NCBI GenBank assembly: GCA_947179485.1
Contig: OX359245.1
Span: 62,731,067 to 62,795,066 of the forward strand
Direction: 5' to 3'
DNA length: 64,000 nt
From: Allacma fusca
Taxonomy: Eukaryota > Arthropoda > Collembola > Symphypleona > Sminthuridae
The position numbers and the translations under genes were made by a program. The notes beneath the pieces are model-generated. The model was not told the DNA's origin and did not search any database. It saw nothing but the letters and a program-made list of their open reading frames with translations. How positions within the stretch are numbered: the stretch's first letter is position 1; every line of letters begins with the position of its first letter. Below are positions 9,654-22,693 of this stretch, piece after piece.

Positions 9654-12149
9654 GGGGTAGTTATATAATCGGAATGTTATTTTCTGGGAATGTTAATACC
9701 TGGGGTTGTTATTGCCTGGGGTATTATTCCCTGGGGTGTTATTCTGTGGGAATGTTTTTACCAGGGAATGTTATACCCTGGGAATGTTATTCGCTGGGAA
9801 TGTGTATTCCCTGGGAATGTTATTTCCTGGGAATGGTATACCCTGGGAATGTTATTCCCTGGGAATGCTTTTCCCTGGGAATATTATTCTCTGGGAACGT
9901 TATTCGCTGGGAACCCTATTCCCTGGAAATGTTATTCCCTGGGAGTGTTATTCCCTGGGAACGTTATTCCCTGGAAATGATATTCCCTGGGAATGGTAAT
10001 CCCTGGGAATGTAAATTCCCTGGAAATGTTATTCCCTGGGATGTTATTCCCTGGGAATGTTATTCCCTGGGAATGGTATACACTGCGAATGGTATTTCCT
10101 GGAAATAATATTCCCTGGGAATGTTATTCCCAAGGAATGTTTTTCCCTGGGAATGGTATTCCCTGGGAATGGTATTCCCTGGGAATGTTATTCCCTGGGA
10201 ATGTTATTCCCAGGGAATGTTATTCCCAGGGAATGTTATTCCCTGGGAATGGTATTCCCTGGGAATGGTATTCCCTGGGAATGGTGTTCCCTGGGAATGT
10301 TTATCCCTGGGGTAGTTATATAACCGGAATGTTATTCCCTGGGAATGGTATTCCCTGGGAATGTGTATTCCCTGGGAATGTTATTCCCTGGGAATGTTAT
10401 TCCCTGGAAATGCTATTCCCTGGGAATGGTGTACACTGCGAATGTTATTCCCTGGGAATGATATTCCCTGGGAATGTTATTCCCAAGGAATGTTATTCCC
10501 TGGGAATGTTATTCCCTGGGAATGTTATTCCCTGGGAATGGTATTCCCTGGGAATGGTATTCCCTGGGAATGTTATTCCCTGGGAATGTTATTCCCTGGG
10601 AATGTTATTCCCTGGGAATGTTATTCCCTGGGAATGTTATTCCCTGGGAATGTTATTCCCTGGGAATGTTATTCCCTGGGAATGTTATTCCCTGGGAATG
10701 TTATTCCCTGGGAATGTTATTCCCTGGGAATGTTATTCCCTGGGAATGTTATTCCCTGGGAATGGTATTCCCTGGGAATGTTATTCCCTGGGGTGTTATT
10801 CCCTGGGAATGTTATTCCCTGGGAATGTTATTCCCTGGGAATGTTATTCCCTGGGAATGTTATTCCCTGGGAATGTTATTCCCTGGGAATGTTATTCCCT
10901 GGGAATGTTATTCCCTGGGAATGTTATTCCCTGGGAATGTTATTCCCTGGGAATGTTATTCCCTGGGAATGTTATTCCCTGGGAATGTTATTCCCTGGGA
11001 ATGTTATTCCCTGGGAATGTTATTCCCTGGGAATGTTATTCCCTGGGAATGTTATTCCCTGGGAATGTTATTCCCTGGGAATGTTATTCCCTGGGAATGT
11101 TATTCCCTGGGAATGGTATTCCCTGGGAATGTTATTCCCTGGGAATGTTATTCCCTGGGGTGTTATTCTGTGGGAATTTTTTTACCAGGGAATGTTATTC
11201 CCTGGGAATGTTATTCGCTGGGAATGTGTAATCCCTGGGAATGTTATTCCCTGGGAATGTTATTCTTTGGGAATGTTATTCCCTGGGAATGTTATTCTCT
11301 GGGAATGTTATTCCCTGGGAATGTTATTCCCTGGAAATGTTATTCCCTGGGAATGTTATTCCCTGGGAATGTTATTCCCTGGGAATGTTATTCCCTGGGA
11401 ATGTTATTCCCTGGGAATGTTATTCCCTGGGAATGGTATTCCCTGGGAATGTTATTCCCTGGGAATGTTATTCCCTGGGGTGTTATTCTGTGGGAATTTT
11501 TTTACCAGGGAATGTTATTCCCTGGGAATGTTATTCGCTGGGAATGTGTAATCCCTGGGAATGTTATTCCCTGGGAATGTTATTCTTTGGGAATGTTATT
11601 CCCTGGGAATGTTATTCTCTGGGAATGTTATTCCCTGGGAATGTTATTCCCCGGGAATGTTATTCCCTGGGAATGTTATTCCCTGGGAATGTTATTCCCT
11701 GGGAATGTTATTCCCTGGGAATGTTATTCCCTGGGAATGTTATTCCCTGGGAATGTTATTCCCTGGGAATGTTATTCGCTGGGAATGTGTAATCCCTGGG
11801 AATGTTATTCCCTGGGAATGTTATTCTTTGGGAATGTTATTCCCTGGGAATGTTATTCTCTGGGAATGTTATTCCCTGGGAATGTTATTCCCTGGGAATG
11901 TTATTCCCTGGGAATGTTATTCCCTGGGAATGTTATTCCCTGGGAATGTTATTCCCTGGGAATGTTATTCCCTGGGAATGATATTCCCTGGGAAAGTTAT
12001 TTCCAAGGAATGTTATTCCCTGGGAATGGTATTCCCTGGGAATGTTATTCCCTGGGAATGTTATTCCCTGGGAATGTCATTTCCTGGGAATGTTATTCCT
12101 TGGGAATGTTATTCCCTAGGAAAGGTATTCCCTGGGAATGTTTATCCCT
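9654..12149 (+). repeat. B-C higher-order repeat, copy 2
   Basis: B at 9654, C at 10309, then a uniform body shorter than in copy 1 (2,496 against 3,614 bp). It includes a run of 19 identical monomers at 10798-11101. The B-to-C interval is 655 bp in both copies. Confidence 0.9.
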
Positions 12150-13109
12150 GGGGTAGTTATATAATCGGAATGTTATTTTCTGGGAATGTTAATACCTGGG
12201 GTTGTTATTGCCTGGGGTATTATTCCCTGGGGTGTTATTCTGTGGGAATTTTTTTACCAGGGAATGTTATACCCTGGGAATGTTATTCGCTGGGAATGTG
12301 TATTCCCTGGGAATGTTATTTCCTGGGAATGGTATACCCTGGGAATGTTATTCCCTGGGAATGCTTTTCCCTGGGAATATTATTCTCTGGGAACGTTATT
12401 CGCTGGGAACCCTATTCCCTGGAAATGTTATTCCCTGGGAGTGTTATTCCCTGGGAACGTTATTCCCTGGAAATGATATTCCCTGGGAATGGTAATCCCT
12501 GGGAATGTAAATTCCCTGGAAATGTTATTCCCTGGGATGTTATTCCCTGGGAATGTTATTCCCTGGGAATGGTATACACTGCGAATGGTATTTCCTGGAA
12601 ATAATATTCCCTGGGAATGTTATTCCCAAGGAATGTTTTTCCCTGGGAATGGTATTCCCTGGGAATGGTATTCCCTGGGAATGTTATTCCCTGGGAATGT
12701 TATTCACAGGGAATGTTATTCCCAGGGAATGTTATTCCCTGGGAATGGTATTCCCTGGGAATGGTATTCCCTGGGAATGGTATTCCCTGGGAATGGTGTT
12801 CCCTGGGAATGTTTATCCCTGGGGTAGTTATATAACCGGAATGTTATTCCCTGGGAATGGTATTCCCTGGGAATGTGTATTCCCTGGGAATGTTATTCCC
12901 TGGGAATGTTATTCCCTAGGAATGTTATTCCCTGGAAATGCTATTCCCTGGGAATGGTGTACACTGCGAATGTTATTCCCTGGGAATGATATTCCCTGGG
13001 AATGTTATTCCCAAGGAATGTTATTCCCTGGGAATGTTATTCCCTGGGAATGTTATTCCCTGGGAATGGTATTCCCTGGGAATGGTATTCCCTGGGAATG
13101 TTTATCCCT
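12150..13109 (+). repeat. B-C higher-order repeat, copy 3 (short)
   Basis: B at 12150 and C at 12821. The B-to-C interval is 671 bp, one monomer more than in copies 1 and 2; the extra unit is a GGT-linked monomer near 12765. After C the unit passes into the A-rich zone without the long uniform body. Confidence 0.85.
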
Positions 13110-16100
13110 GGGGTAGTTATATAATCGGAATGTTTTTTCTGGGAATGTTTATCCCTGGGGTTGTGATATAGTCCGAATGTTAATACCTTTGGTTGTTATT
13201 GCCTGGGGTATTAATCCCTGGGAATGTTATTCCCTGGGGTGTTATTCTGTGGGAATGTTTTTACCAGGGAATGTTATTCCCTGGGAATGTTATTCGCTGG
13301 GAATGTGTATTCCCTGGGAATGTTATTCCCTGGGAATGTTATTCCCTGGGAATGTTATTCTTTGGGAATGTTATTCCGTGGGAATGTTATTCTCTGGGAA
13401 TGTTATTCCCTGGGAATGTTATTCCCTGGGAATGTTATTCCCTGGGAATGTTATTCTCTGGGAATGTTATTCCCTGGGAATGTTATTCTCTGGGAATGTT
13501 ATTCCCTGGGAATGTTATTCCCTGGGAATGTTATTTCCTGGGAATGTTATTCCCTGGGAATGTTATTCCCTGGGAATGTTATTCCCTGGGAATGTTATTC
13601 TTTGGGAATGTTATTCCCTGGGAAAGTTATTCTCTGGGAATGTTATTCCCTGGGAATGTTATTCCCTGGGAATGTTATTCCCTGGGAATGTTATTCGCTG
13701 GGAATGTTATTCCCTGGGAATGTTATTCGCTGGGAATGTGTATTTCCTGGAAATGTTATTCCCTGGGAATGTTATTCCCTGGGAATGTTATTCCCTGGGA
13801 ATGTTATTCCCTGGGAATGTTTATCCCTGGGGTAGTTATATAATCGGAAAGTTTTTTTCTGGGAATGTTAATCCCTGGGGTTGTGATATAGTCCGAATGT
13901 TAATACCTTTGGTTGTTATTGCCTGGGGTATTAATCCCTGGGAATGTTATTCCCTGGGGTGTTATTCTGTGGGAATGTTTTTACCAGGGAATGTTATTCC
14001 CTGGGAATGTTATTCGCTGGGAATGTGTATTTCCTGGGAATGTTATTCCCTGGGAATGTTATTCCCTGGGAATGTTATTCCCTGGGAATGTTATTCCCTG
14101 GGAATGTTATTCCCTGGGAATGTTATTCCCTGTGAATGTTATTCCCTGGGAATGTTATTCCCTGGAAAATTATTCCCTGGGAATGTTATTCCCTGGGAAT
14201 GTTATTCCCTGGGAATGTTATTCCCTGGGAATGTTATTCCCTGGGAATGTTATTCCCTGGGAATGTTATTCCCTGGGAATGTTATTCCCTGGGAATGTTA
14301 TTCCCTGGGAATGTTATTCCCTGAGAATGTTATTCCCAGGGAATGTTATTCCCTCGGAATGTTACTCCCTGGGAATGGTATTCCCTGGGAATGTTTATCC
14401 CTGGGGTAGTTATATAATCGGAATGTTTTTTTCTGGGAATGTTAATCCCTGGGGTTGTGATATAGTCCGAATGTTAATACCTTTGGTTGTTATTGCCTGG
14501 GGTATTAATCCCTGGGAATGTTATTCCCTGGGGTGTTATTCTGTGGGAATATTTTTACCAGGGAATGTTATTCCCTGGGAATGTTATTCGCTGGGAATGT
14601 GTATTTCCTGGGAATGTTATTCCCTGGGAATGTTATTCCCTGGGAATGGTAATCCCTGGGAATGTTATTCCCTGGAAATGGTATTCCCTGGGATGTTATT
14701 CCCTGGGAATGTTATTCCCTGGGAATGTTATTCCCAAGGAATGTTATTCCCTGGGAATGGTATTCCCTGGGAATGTTATTCCCTGGGAATGTTATTCCCA
14801 GGGAATGTTATTCCCTGGGAATGTTACTCCCTGGGAATGGTATTCCCTGGGAATGTTTATCCCTGGGGTAGTTATATAATCGGAATGTTTTTTTCTGGGA
14901 ATGTTAATCCCTGGGGTTGTGATATAGTCCGAATGTTAATACCTTTGGTTGTTATTGCCTGGGGTATTAATCCCTGGGAATGTTATTCCCTGGGGTGTTA
15001 TTCTGTGGGAATGTTTTTACCAGGGAATGTTATTCCCTGGGAATGTTATTCGCTGGGAATGTTTATTTCCTGGGAATGTTATTCCCTGGGAATGTTATTC
15101 CCTGGGAATGTTATTCCCTGGGAATGTTATTCCCTGGGAATGTTATTCCCTGGGAATGTTATTCCCTGGGAATGTTATTCCCTGGAAAATTATTCCCTGG
15201 GAATGTTATTCCCTGGGAATGTTATTCCCTGGGAATGTTATTCCCTGGGAATGTTATTCCCTGAGAATATTATTCCCTGGGAATGTTATTCCCTGGGAAT
15301 GTTATTCCCTGGGAATGTTATTCCCTGGGAATGTTATTCCCTGGGAATGGTATTCCCTGGGAATGTTTATCCCTGGGGTAGTTATATAATCGGAATGTTT
15401 TTTTCTGGGAATGTTTATCCCTGGGATTGTGATATAGTCCGAATGTTAATACCTTTGGTTGTTATTGCCTGGGGTATTAATCCCTGGGAATGTTATTCCC
15501 TGGGGTGTTATTCTGTGGGAATGTTTTTACCAGGGAATGTTATTCCCTGGGAATGTTATTCGCTGGGAATGTTATTCGCTGGGAATGTGTATTCCCTGGG
15601 AATGTTATTCCCTGGGAATGTTATTCCCTGGGAATGTTATTCCCTGGGAATGTTATTCCCTGGGAATGTTATTCCCTGGGAATGTTATTCCCTGGGAATG
15701 TTATTCTTTGGGAATGTTATTCTTTGGGAATGTTATTCCCTGGGAATGTTATTCTCTGGGAATGTTATTCCCTGGGGATGTTATTCCCTGGGAATGTTAT
15801 TCTCTGGGAATGTTATTCCCTGGGAATGTTATTCCCTGGGAATGTTATTCCCTGGGAATGTTATTCCCTGGGAATGTTATTCCCTGGGAATGTTATTCCC
15901 TGGGAATGTTATTCCCTGGGAATGTTATTCCCTGGGAATGTTATTCCCTGGGAATGTTATTCCCTGGGAATGTTATTCCCTGGGAATGTTATTCCCTGGG
16001 AATGTTATTCCCTGGGAATGTTATTCCCTGGGAATGTTATTCTTTGGGAATGTTATTACCTGGGAATGTTATTCTCTGGGAATGTTATTCCCTGGAAATG

Positions 16101-17245
16101 TTATTCCCTGGGAATGTTATTCCCTGGGAATGTTATTCAATGGGAATGTTATACCCTGGGAATGTTATCCCCTGGGAATGTTATTCCCTGGGAATGTTAT
16201 TCCGTGGGAATGGTATTCCCTGGGAATGTTATACCCTGGGAATGTTATTCCCTGGGAATGTTATTCCCTGGGAATGGTATTCCTTGGGAATGTTTATCCC
16301 TGGGGTAGTTATATAATCGGAATGTTATTTTCTGGGAATGTTAATACCTGGGGTTGTTATTGCCTGGGGTATTATTCACTGGGGTGTTATTCTGTGGGAA
16401 TTTTTTTACCAGGGAATGTTATTCCCTGGGAATGTTATTCGCTGGGAATGTGTATTCCCTGTAAATGTTATTTCCTGGGAATGGTATACCCTGGGAATGT
16501 TATTCCCTGGAAATGCTTTTCCCTGGGAATATTATTCCCTGGGAACGTTATTCGCTGGGAACCTTATTCCCTGGAAATGTTATTCCCTGGGAATGGTAAT
16601 CCCTGGGAATGTTATTCCCTGGAAATGGTATTCCCTGGGATGTTATTCCCTGGGAATGTTATTCCCTGGGAATGGTATACACTGCGAATGTTATTCCCTG
16701 GAAATGATATTCCCTGGGAATGTTATTCCCAAGGAATGTTATTCCCTGGGAATGGTATTCCCTGGGAATGTTATTCCCTGGGAATGTTATTCCCTGGGAA
16801 TGTTATTCCCTGGGAATGTTATTCCCTGGGAATGTTATTCTTTGGGAATGTTATTCCCTGGGAATGTTATTCTCTGGGAATGTTTTTACCAGGGAATGTT
16901 ATTCCCTGGGAATGTTATTCGCTGGGAATGTGTATTTCCTGGGAATGTTATTCGCTGGGAATGTGTATTTCCTGGGAATGTTATTCCCTGGGAATGTTAT
17001 TCCCTGGGAATGTTATTCCCTGGGAATGTTATTCCCTGGGAATGTTATTCCCTGGGAATGTTATTCCCTGGGAATGTCATTCCCTGGAAATGGTATTCCC
17101 TGGGAATGTTATTCTCTGGGAATGTTATTCCCTGGTAATGTTATTCCCTGGGAATGTTATTCTCTGGGAATGTTATTCCCTGGGAATGTTATTCCCTGGG
17201 AATGTTATTCCCTGGGAATGGTATTCCCTGGGAATGTTTATCCCT
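13110..17245 (+). repeat. Satellite array, A-cassette-rich zone
   Basis: A cassettes at 13110, 13829, 14403, 14865 and 15375 (spacings 719, 574, 462, 510 bp), then B at 16302. The A at 13110 has six T instead of seven; 13829 has GGAAAGTTT. The 13.9-17.3 kb stretch gives the longest open forward frame of the window (1,115 codons, 13913-17260). That frame is a side effect of the stop-free monomer and has no start context or domain that supports a gene. Confidence 0.94.
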
Positions 17246-20200
17246 GGGGTAGTTATATAATCGGAATATTTTTCCTGGGAATGTTTATCCCTGGGGTTGT
17301 GATATAGTCCAAATGTTAGTACCTTTGGTTGTTATTGCCTGATGTATTTATCCCTGGGAATGTTATTCCCTGGGGTGTTATTCTGTGGGAATGTTATTCG
17401 CTGGGAATGTGTATTTCTGGGAATGTTATTCCCTGGGAATGTTATTCCCTGGGAATGTTATTCTCTGGGAATGTTATTCCCTGGGAATGTTATTCCCTGG
17501 GAATGTTATTCCCTGGGAATGTTATTCCCTGGGAATGTTATTCCCTGGGAATGTTACACCCTGGAATTGTTATTCCCTGGGAATGATATTACCTGGGAAT
17601 GGTAATCCCTGGGAATGTAAATTCCCTGGAAATGTTATTCCCTGGGATGTTATTCCCTGGGAATGTTATTCCCTGGGAATGTTATTCCCTGGGAATGGGA
17701 TTCCCTGGAAATGGTATACACTGCGAATGTTATTCCCTGGAAATGATATTCCCTGGGAATGGTATTCCCAAGGAATGTTATTCCCTGGGAATGGTATTCC
17801 CTGGGAATGTTATTCCCTGGGAATGGTATTCCCTGGGAATGTTATTCCCTGGGAATGTTTATCCCTGGGGTAGTTATATAACCGGAATGTTATTCCCTGG
17901 GAATGGTATTCCCTGGGAATGTGTATTCCCTGGGAATGTTATTCCCTGGGAATGTTATTCCTTGGGAATGTTATTCCCTGGGAATGTTATTCCCTGGAAA
18001 TGCTATTCCCTGGGAATGGTATACACTGCGAATGTTACTCCCTGGGAATGATATTCCCTGGGAATGATATTCCCTGGGAATGTTATTCCCAAGGAATGTT
18101 ATTCCCTGGGAATGTTATTCCCTGGGAATGTTATTCCCTGGGAATGGTATTCCCTGGGAATGTTTTTCCCTGGGGTAGTTATATAATCGGAATGTTTTTT
18201 TCTGGGAATGTTTATCCCTGGGGTTGTGATATAGTCCGAATGTTAATACCTTTGGTTGTTATTGCCTGGGGTATTAATCCCTGGGAATGTTATTCCCTGG
18301 GGTGTTATTCTGTGGGAATGTTTTTACCAGGGAATGTTATTCCCTGGGAATGTTATTCGCTGGGAATGTGTATTCCCTGGGAATGGTATTCCCTGGGAAT
18401 GTTATTCCCTGGGAATGTCACTCCCTGGGAATGTTATTCCCTGGGAATGTTATTCCCTGGGAATGTTATTCCCTGGGAATGTTATTCAATGGGAATGTTA
18501 TACCCTGGGAATGTTATCCCCTGGGAATGTTATTCCCTGGGAATGTTATTCCGTGGGAATGGTATTCCCTGGGAATGTTATACCCTGGGAATGTTATTCC
18601 CTGGGAATGTTATTCCCTGGGAATGGTATTCCCTGGGATTGTTTATCCCTGGGGTAGTTATATAATCGGAATGTTATTTTCTGGGAATGTTAATACCTGG
18701 GGTTGTTATTGCCTGGGGTATTATTCCCTGGGGTGTTATTCTGTGGGAATGTTTTTACCAGGGAATGTTATTCCCTGGGAATGTTATTCGTTGGGAATGT
18801 GTATTCCCTGGGAATATTATTCCCTGGGAACGTTATTCGCTGGGAACCTTATTCCCTGGAAATGTTATTCCCTGGGAATAGTAATCCCTGGGAATGTTAT
18901 TCCCTGGAAATGGTATTCCCTGGGATGTTATTCCCTGGGAATGTTATTCCCTGGGAATGGTATACACTGCGAATGTTATTCCCTGGAAATGATATTCCCT
19001 GGGAATGTTATTCCCAAGAAATGTTATTCCCTGGGAATGGTATTCCCTGGGAATGTTATTCCCTGGGAATGTTATTCCCTGGGAATGTTATTCCCAGGTA
19101 ATGTTATTCCCTGGGAATGTTACTCCCTGGGAATGTTATTCCCTGGGAATGTTATTCCCTGGTAATGTTATTCTTTGGGAATGTTATTACCTGGGAATGT
19201 TATTCTCTGGGAATGTTATTCCCTGGGAATGTTATTCCCTGGGAATGTTATTCCCTGGGAATGTTATTCAATGGGAATGTTATACCCTGGGAATGTTATC
19301 CCCTGGGAATGTTATTCCCTGGGAATGTTATTCCGTGGGAATGGTATTCCCTGGGAATGTTATACCCTGGGAATGTTATTCCCTGGGAATGTTATTCCCT
19401 GGGAATGGTATTCCTTGGGAATGTTTATCCCTGGGGTAGTTATATAATCGGAATGTTATTTTCTGGGAATGTTAATACCTGGGGTTGTTATTGCCTGGGG
19501 TATTATTCACTGGGGTGTTATTCTGTGGGAATTTTTTTACCAGGGAATGTTATTCCCTTGGAATGTTATTCGCTGGGAATGTGTATTCCCTGTAAATGTT
19601 ATTTCCTGGGAATGGTATACCCTGGGAATGTTATTCCCTGGAAATGCTTTTCCCTGGGAATATTATTCCCTGGGAACGTTATTCGCTGGGAACCTTATTC
19701 CCTGGAAATGTTATTCCCTGGGAATGGTAATCCCTGGGAATGTTATTCCCTGGAAATGGTATTCCCTGGGATGTTATTCCCTGGGAATGTTATTCCCTGG
19801 GAATGGTATACACTGCGAATGTTATTCCCTGGAAATGATATTCCCTGGGAATGTTATTCCCAAGGAATGTTATTCCCTGGGAATGGTATTCCCTGGGAAT
19901 GTTATTCCCTGGGAATGTTATTCCCTGGGAATGTTATTCCCTGGGAATGTTATTCTTTGGGAATGTTATTCCCTGGGAATGTTATTCTCTGGGAATGTTT
20001 TTACCAGGGAATGTTATTCCCTGGGAATGTTATTCGCTGGGAATGTGTATTTCCTGGGAATGTTATTCGCTGGGAATGTGTATTTCCTGGGAATGTTATT
20101 CCCTGGGAATGTTATTCCCTGGGAATGTTATTCCCTGGGAATAATATTCCCTGGGAATGTTATTCCCTGGGAATGTTATTCCCTGGGAATGTTATTCCCT

Positions 20201-20408
20201 GGGAATGTTATTCCCTGGGAATGTTATTCCCTGGGAATGTCATTCCCTGGAAATGGTATTCCCTGGGAATGTTATTCTCTGGGAATGTTATTCCCTGGTA
20301 ATGTTATTCCCTGGGAATGTTATTCTCTGGGAATGTTATTCCCTGGGAATGTTATTCCCTGGGAATGTTATTCCCTGGGAATGGTATTCCCTGGGAATGT
20401 TTATCCCT
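17246..20408 (+). repeat. D-C-A-B higher-order repeat, copy 1
   Basis: Cassettes D 17246, C 17867, A 18172, B 18651 and a second B at 19433. Intervals D-C 621, C-A 305 and A-B 479 bp recur exactly in copy 2. The second B, with TTCACTGGGGTG, resembles 16302, so this copy carries an extra B segment of about 0.8 kb. Confidence 0.9.
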
Positions 20409-22693
20409 GGGGTAGTTATATAATCGGAATATTTTTTCTGGGAATGTTTATCCCTGGGGTTGTGATATAGTCCAAATGTTAGTACCTTTGGTTGTTATTG
20501 CCTGATGTATTTATCCCTGGGAATGTTATTCCCTGGGGTGTTGTTCTGTGGGAATGTTATTCGCTGGGAATGTGTATTTCTGGGAATGTTATTCCCTGGG
20601 AATGTTATTCTCTGGGAATGTTATTCCCTGGGAATGTTATTCCCTGGGAATGTTATTCCCTGGGAATGTTATTCCCTGGGAATGTTATTCCCTGGGAATG
20701 TTATTCCCTGGGAATGTTATTCCCTGGGAATGTTATTCCCTGGGAATGTTACACCCTGGAATTGTTATTCCCTGGGAATGATATTACCTGGGAATGGTAA
20801 TCCCTGGGAATGTAAATTCCCTGGAAATGTTATTCCCTGGGATGTTATTCCCTGGGAATGTTATTCCCTGGGAATGTTATTCCCTGGGAATGGGATTCCC
20901 TGGAAATGGTATACACTGCGAATGTTATTCCCTGGAAATGATATTCCCTGGGAATGGTATTCCCAAGGAATGTTATTCCCTGGGAATGGTATTCCCTGGG
21001 AATGTTATTCCCTGGGAATGTTTATCCCTGGGGTAGTTATATAACCGGAATGTTATTCCCTGGGAATGGTATTCCCTGGGAATGTGTATTCCCTGGGAAT
21101 GTTATTCCCTGGGAATGTTATTCCTTGGGAATGTTATTCCCTGGGAATGTTATTCCCTGGAAATGCTATTCCCTGGGAATGGTATACACTGCGAATGTTA
21201 CTCCCTGGGAATGATATTCCCTGGGAATGATATTCCCTGGGAATGTTATTCCCAAGGAATGTTATTCCCTGGGAATGTTATTCCCTGGGAATGTTATTCC
21301 CTGGGAATGGTATTCCCTGGGAATGTTTTTCCCTGGGGTAGTTATATAATCGGAATGTTTTTTTCTGGGAATGTTTATCCCTGGGGTTGTGATATAGTCC
21401 GAATGTTAATACCTTTGGTTGTTATTGCCTGGGGTATTAATCCCTGGGAATGTTATTCCCTGGGGTGTTATTCTGTGGGAATGTTTTTACCAGGGAATGT
21501 TATTCCCTGGGAATGTTATTCGCTGGGAATGTGTATTCCCTGGGAATGGTATTCCCTGGGAATGTTATTCCCTGGGAATGTCACTCCCTGGGAATGTTAT
21601 TCCCTGGGAATGTTATTCCCTGGGAATGTTATTCTCTGGGAATGTTATTCCCTGGGAATGTTATTCCATGGGAATGTTATTCCCTGGGAATGTTATTCCC
21701 TGGGAATGTTATACCCTGGGAATGTTATTCCCTGGGAATTTTATTCCCTGGGAATGTTATTCCCTGGGAATGTTATTCCCTGGGAATGGTATTCCCTGGG
21801 ATTGTTTATCCCTGGGGTAGTTATATAATCGGAATGTTATTTTCTGGGAATGTTAATACCTGGGGTTGTTATTGCCTGGGGTATTATTCCCTGGGGTGTT
21901 ATTCTGTGGGAATGTTTTTACCAGGGAATGTTATTCCCTGGGAATGTTATTCGTTGGGAATGTGTATTCCCTGGGAATATTATTCCCTGGGAACGTTATT
22001 CGCTGGGAACCTTATTCCCTGGAAATGTTATTCCCTGGGAATGGTAATCCCTGGGAATGTTATTCCCTGGAAATGGTATTCCCTGGGATGTTATTCCCTG
22101 GGAATGTTATTCCCTGGGAATGGTATACACTGCGAATGTTATTCCCTGGAAATGATATTCCCTGGGAATGTTATTCCCAAGGAATGTTATTCCCTGGGAA
22201 TGGTATTCCCTGGGAATGTTATTCCCTGGGAATGTTATTCCCTGGGAATGTTATTCCCTGGGAATGTTATTCCCTGGGAATGTTATTCTTTGGGAATGTT
22301 ATTCCCTGGGAATGTTATTCTCTGGGAATGTTTTTACCAGGGAATGTTATTCCCTGGGAATGTTATTCGCTGGGAATGTGTATTTCCTGGGAATGTTATT
22401 CGCTGGGAATGTGTATTTCCTGGGAATGTTATTCCCTGGGAATGTTATTCCCTGGGAATGTTATTCCCTGGGAATGTTATTCCCTGGGAATGTTATTCCC
22501 TGGGAATGTTATTCCCTGGGAATGTCATTCCCTGGAAATGGTATTCCCTGGGAATGTTATTCTCTGGGAATGTTATTTCCTGGTAATGTTATTCCCTGGG
22601 AATGTTATTCTCTGGGAATGTTATTCCCTGGGAATATTATTCCCTGGGAATGTTATTCCCTGGGAATGGTATTCCCTGGGAATGTTTATCCCT
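20409..22693 (+). repeat. D-C-A-B higher-order repeat, copy 2
   Basis: D 20409, C 21030, A 21335, B 21814. Intervals 621, 305 and 479 bp are identical to copy 1, showing recent duplication. It lacks the second B. Confidence 0.9.

Noticed and set aside
14136..14324. CCTGGAAAATTATT unit (also near 15184) as a possible unique insertion
   Set aside because: It is a single variant monomer with A-rich linker, repeated in the neighbouring HOR copy, not foreign DNA.
13913..17260. Open frame of 1,115 codons, and dozens of similar forward frames elsewhere
   Set aside because: All encode rotations of MLFPGNVIPWECYSLG and overlap each other in three frames. They follow from a 16-bp monomer without stops, end at the TAG/TAA in cassettes, and have no domain, intron or promoter support.
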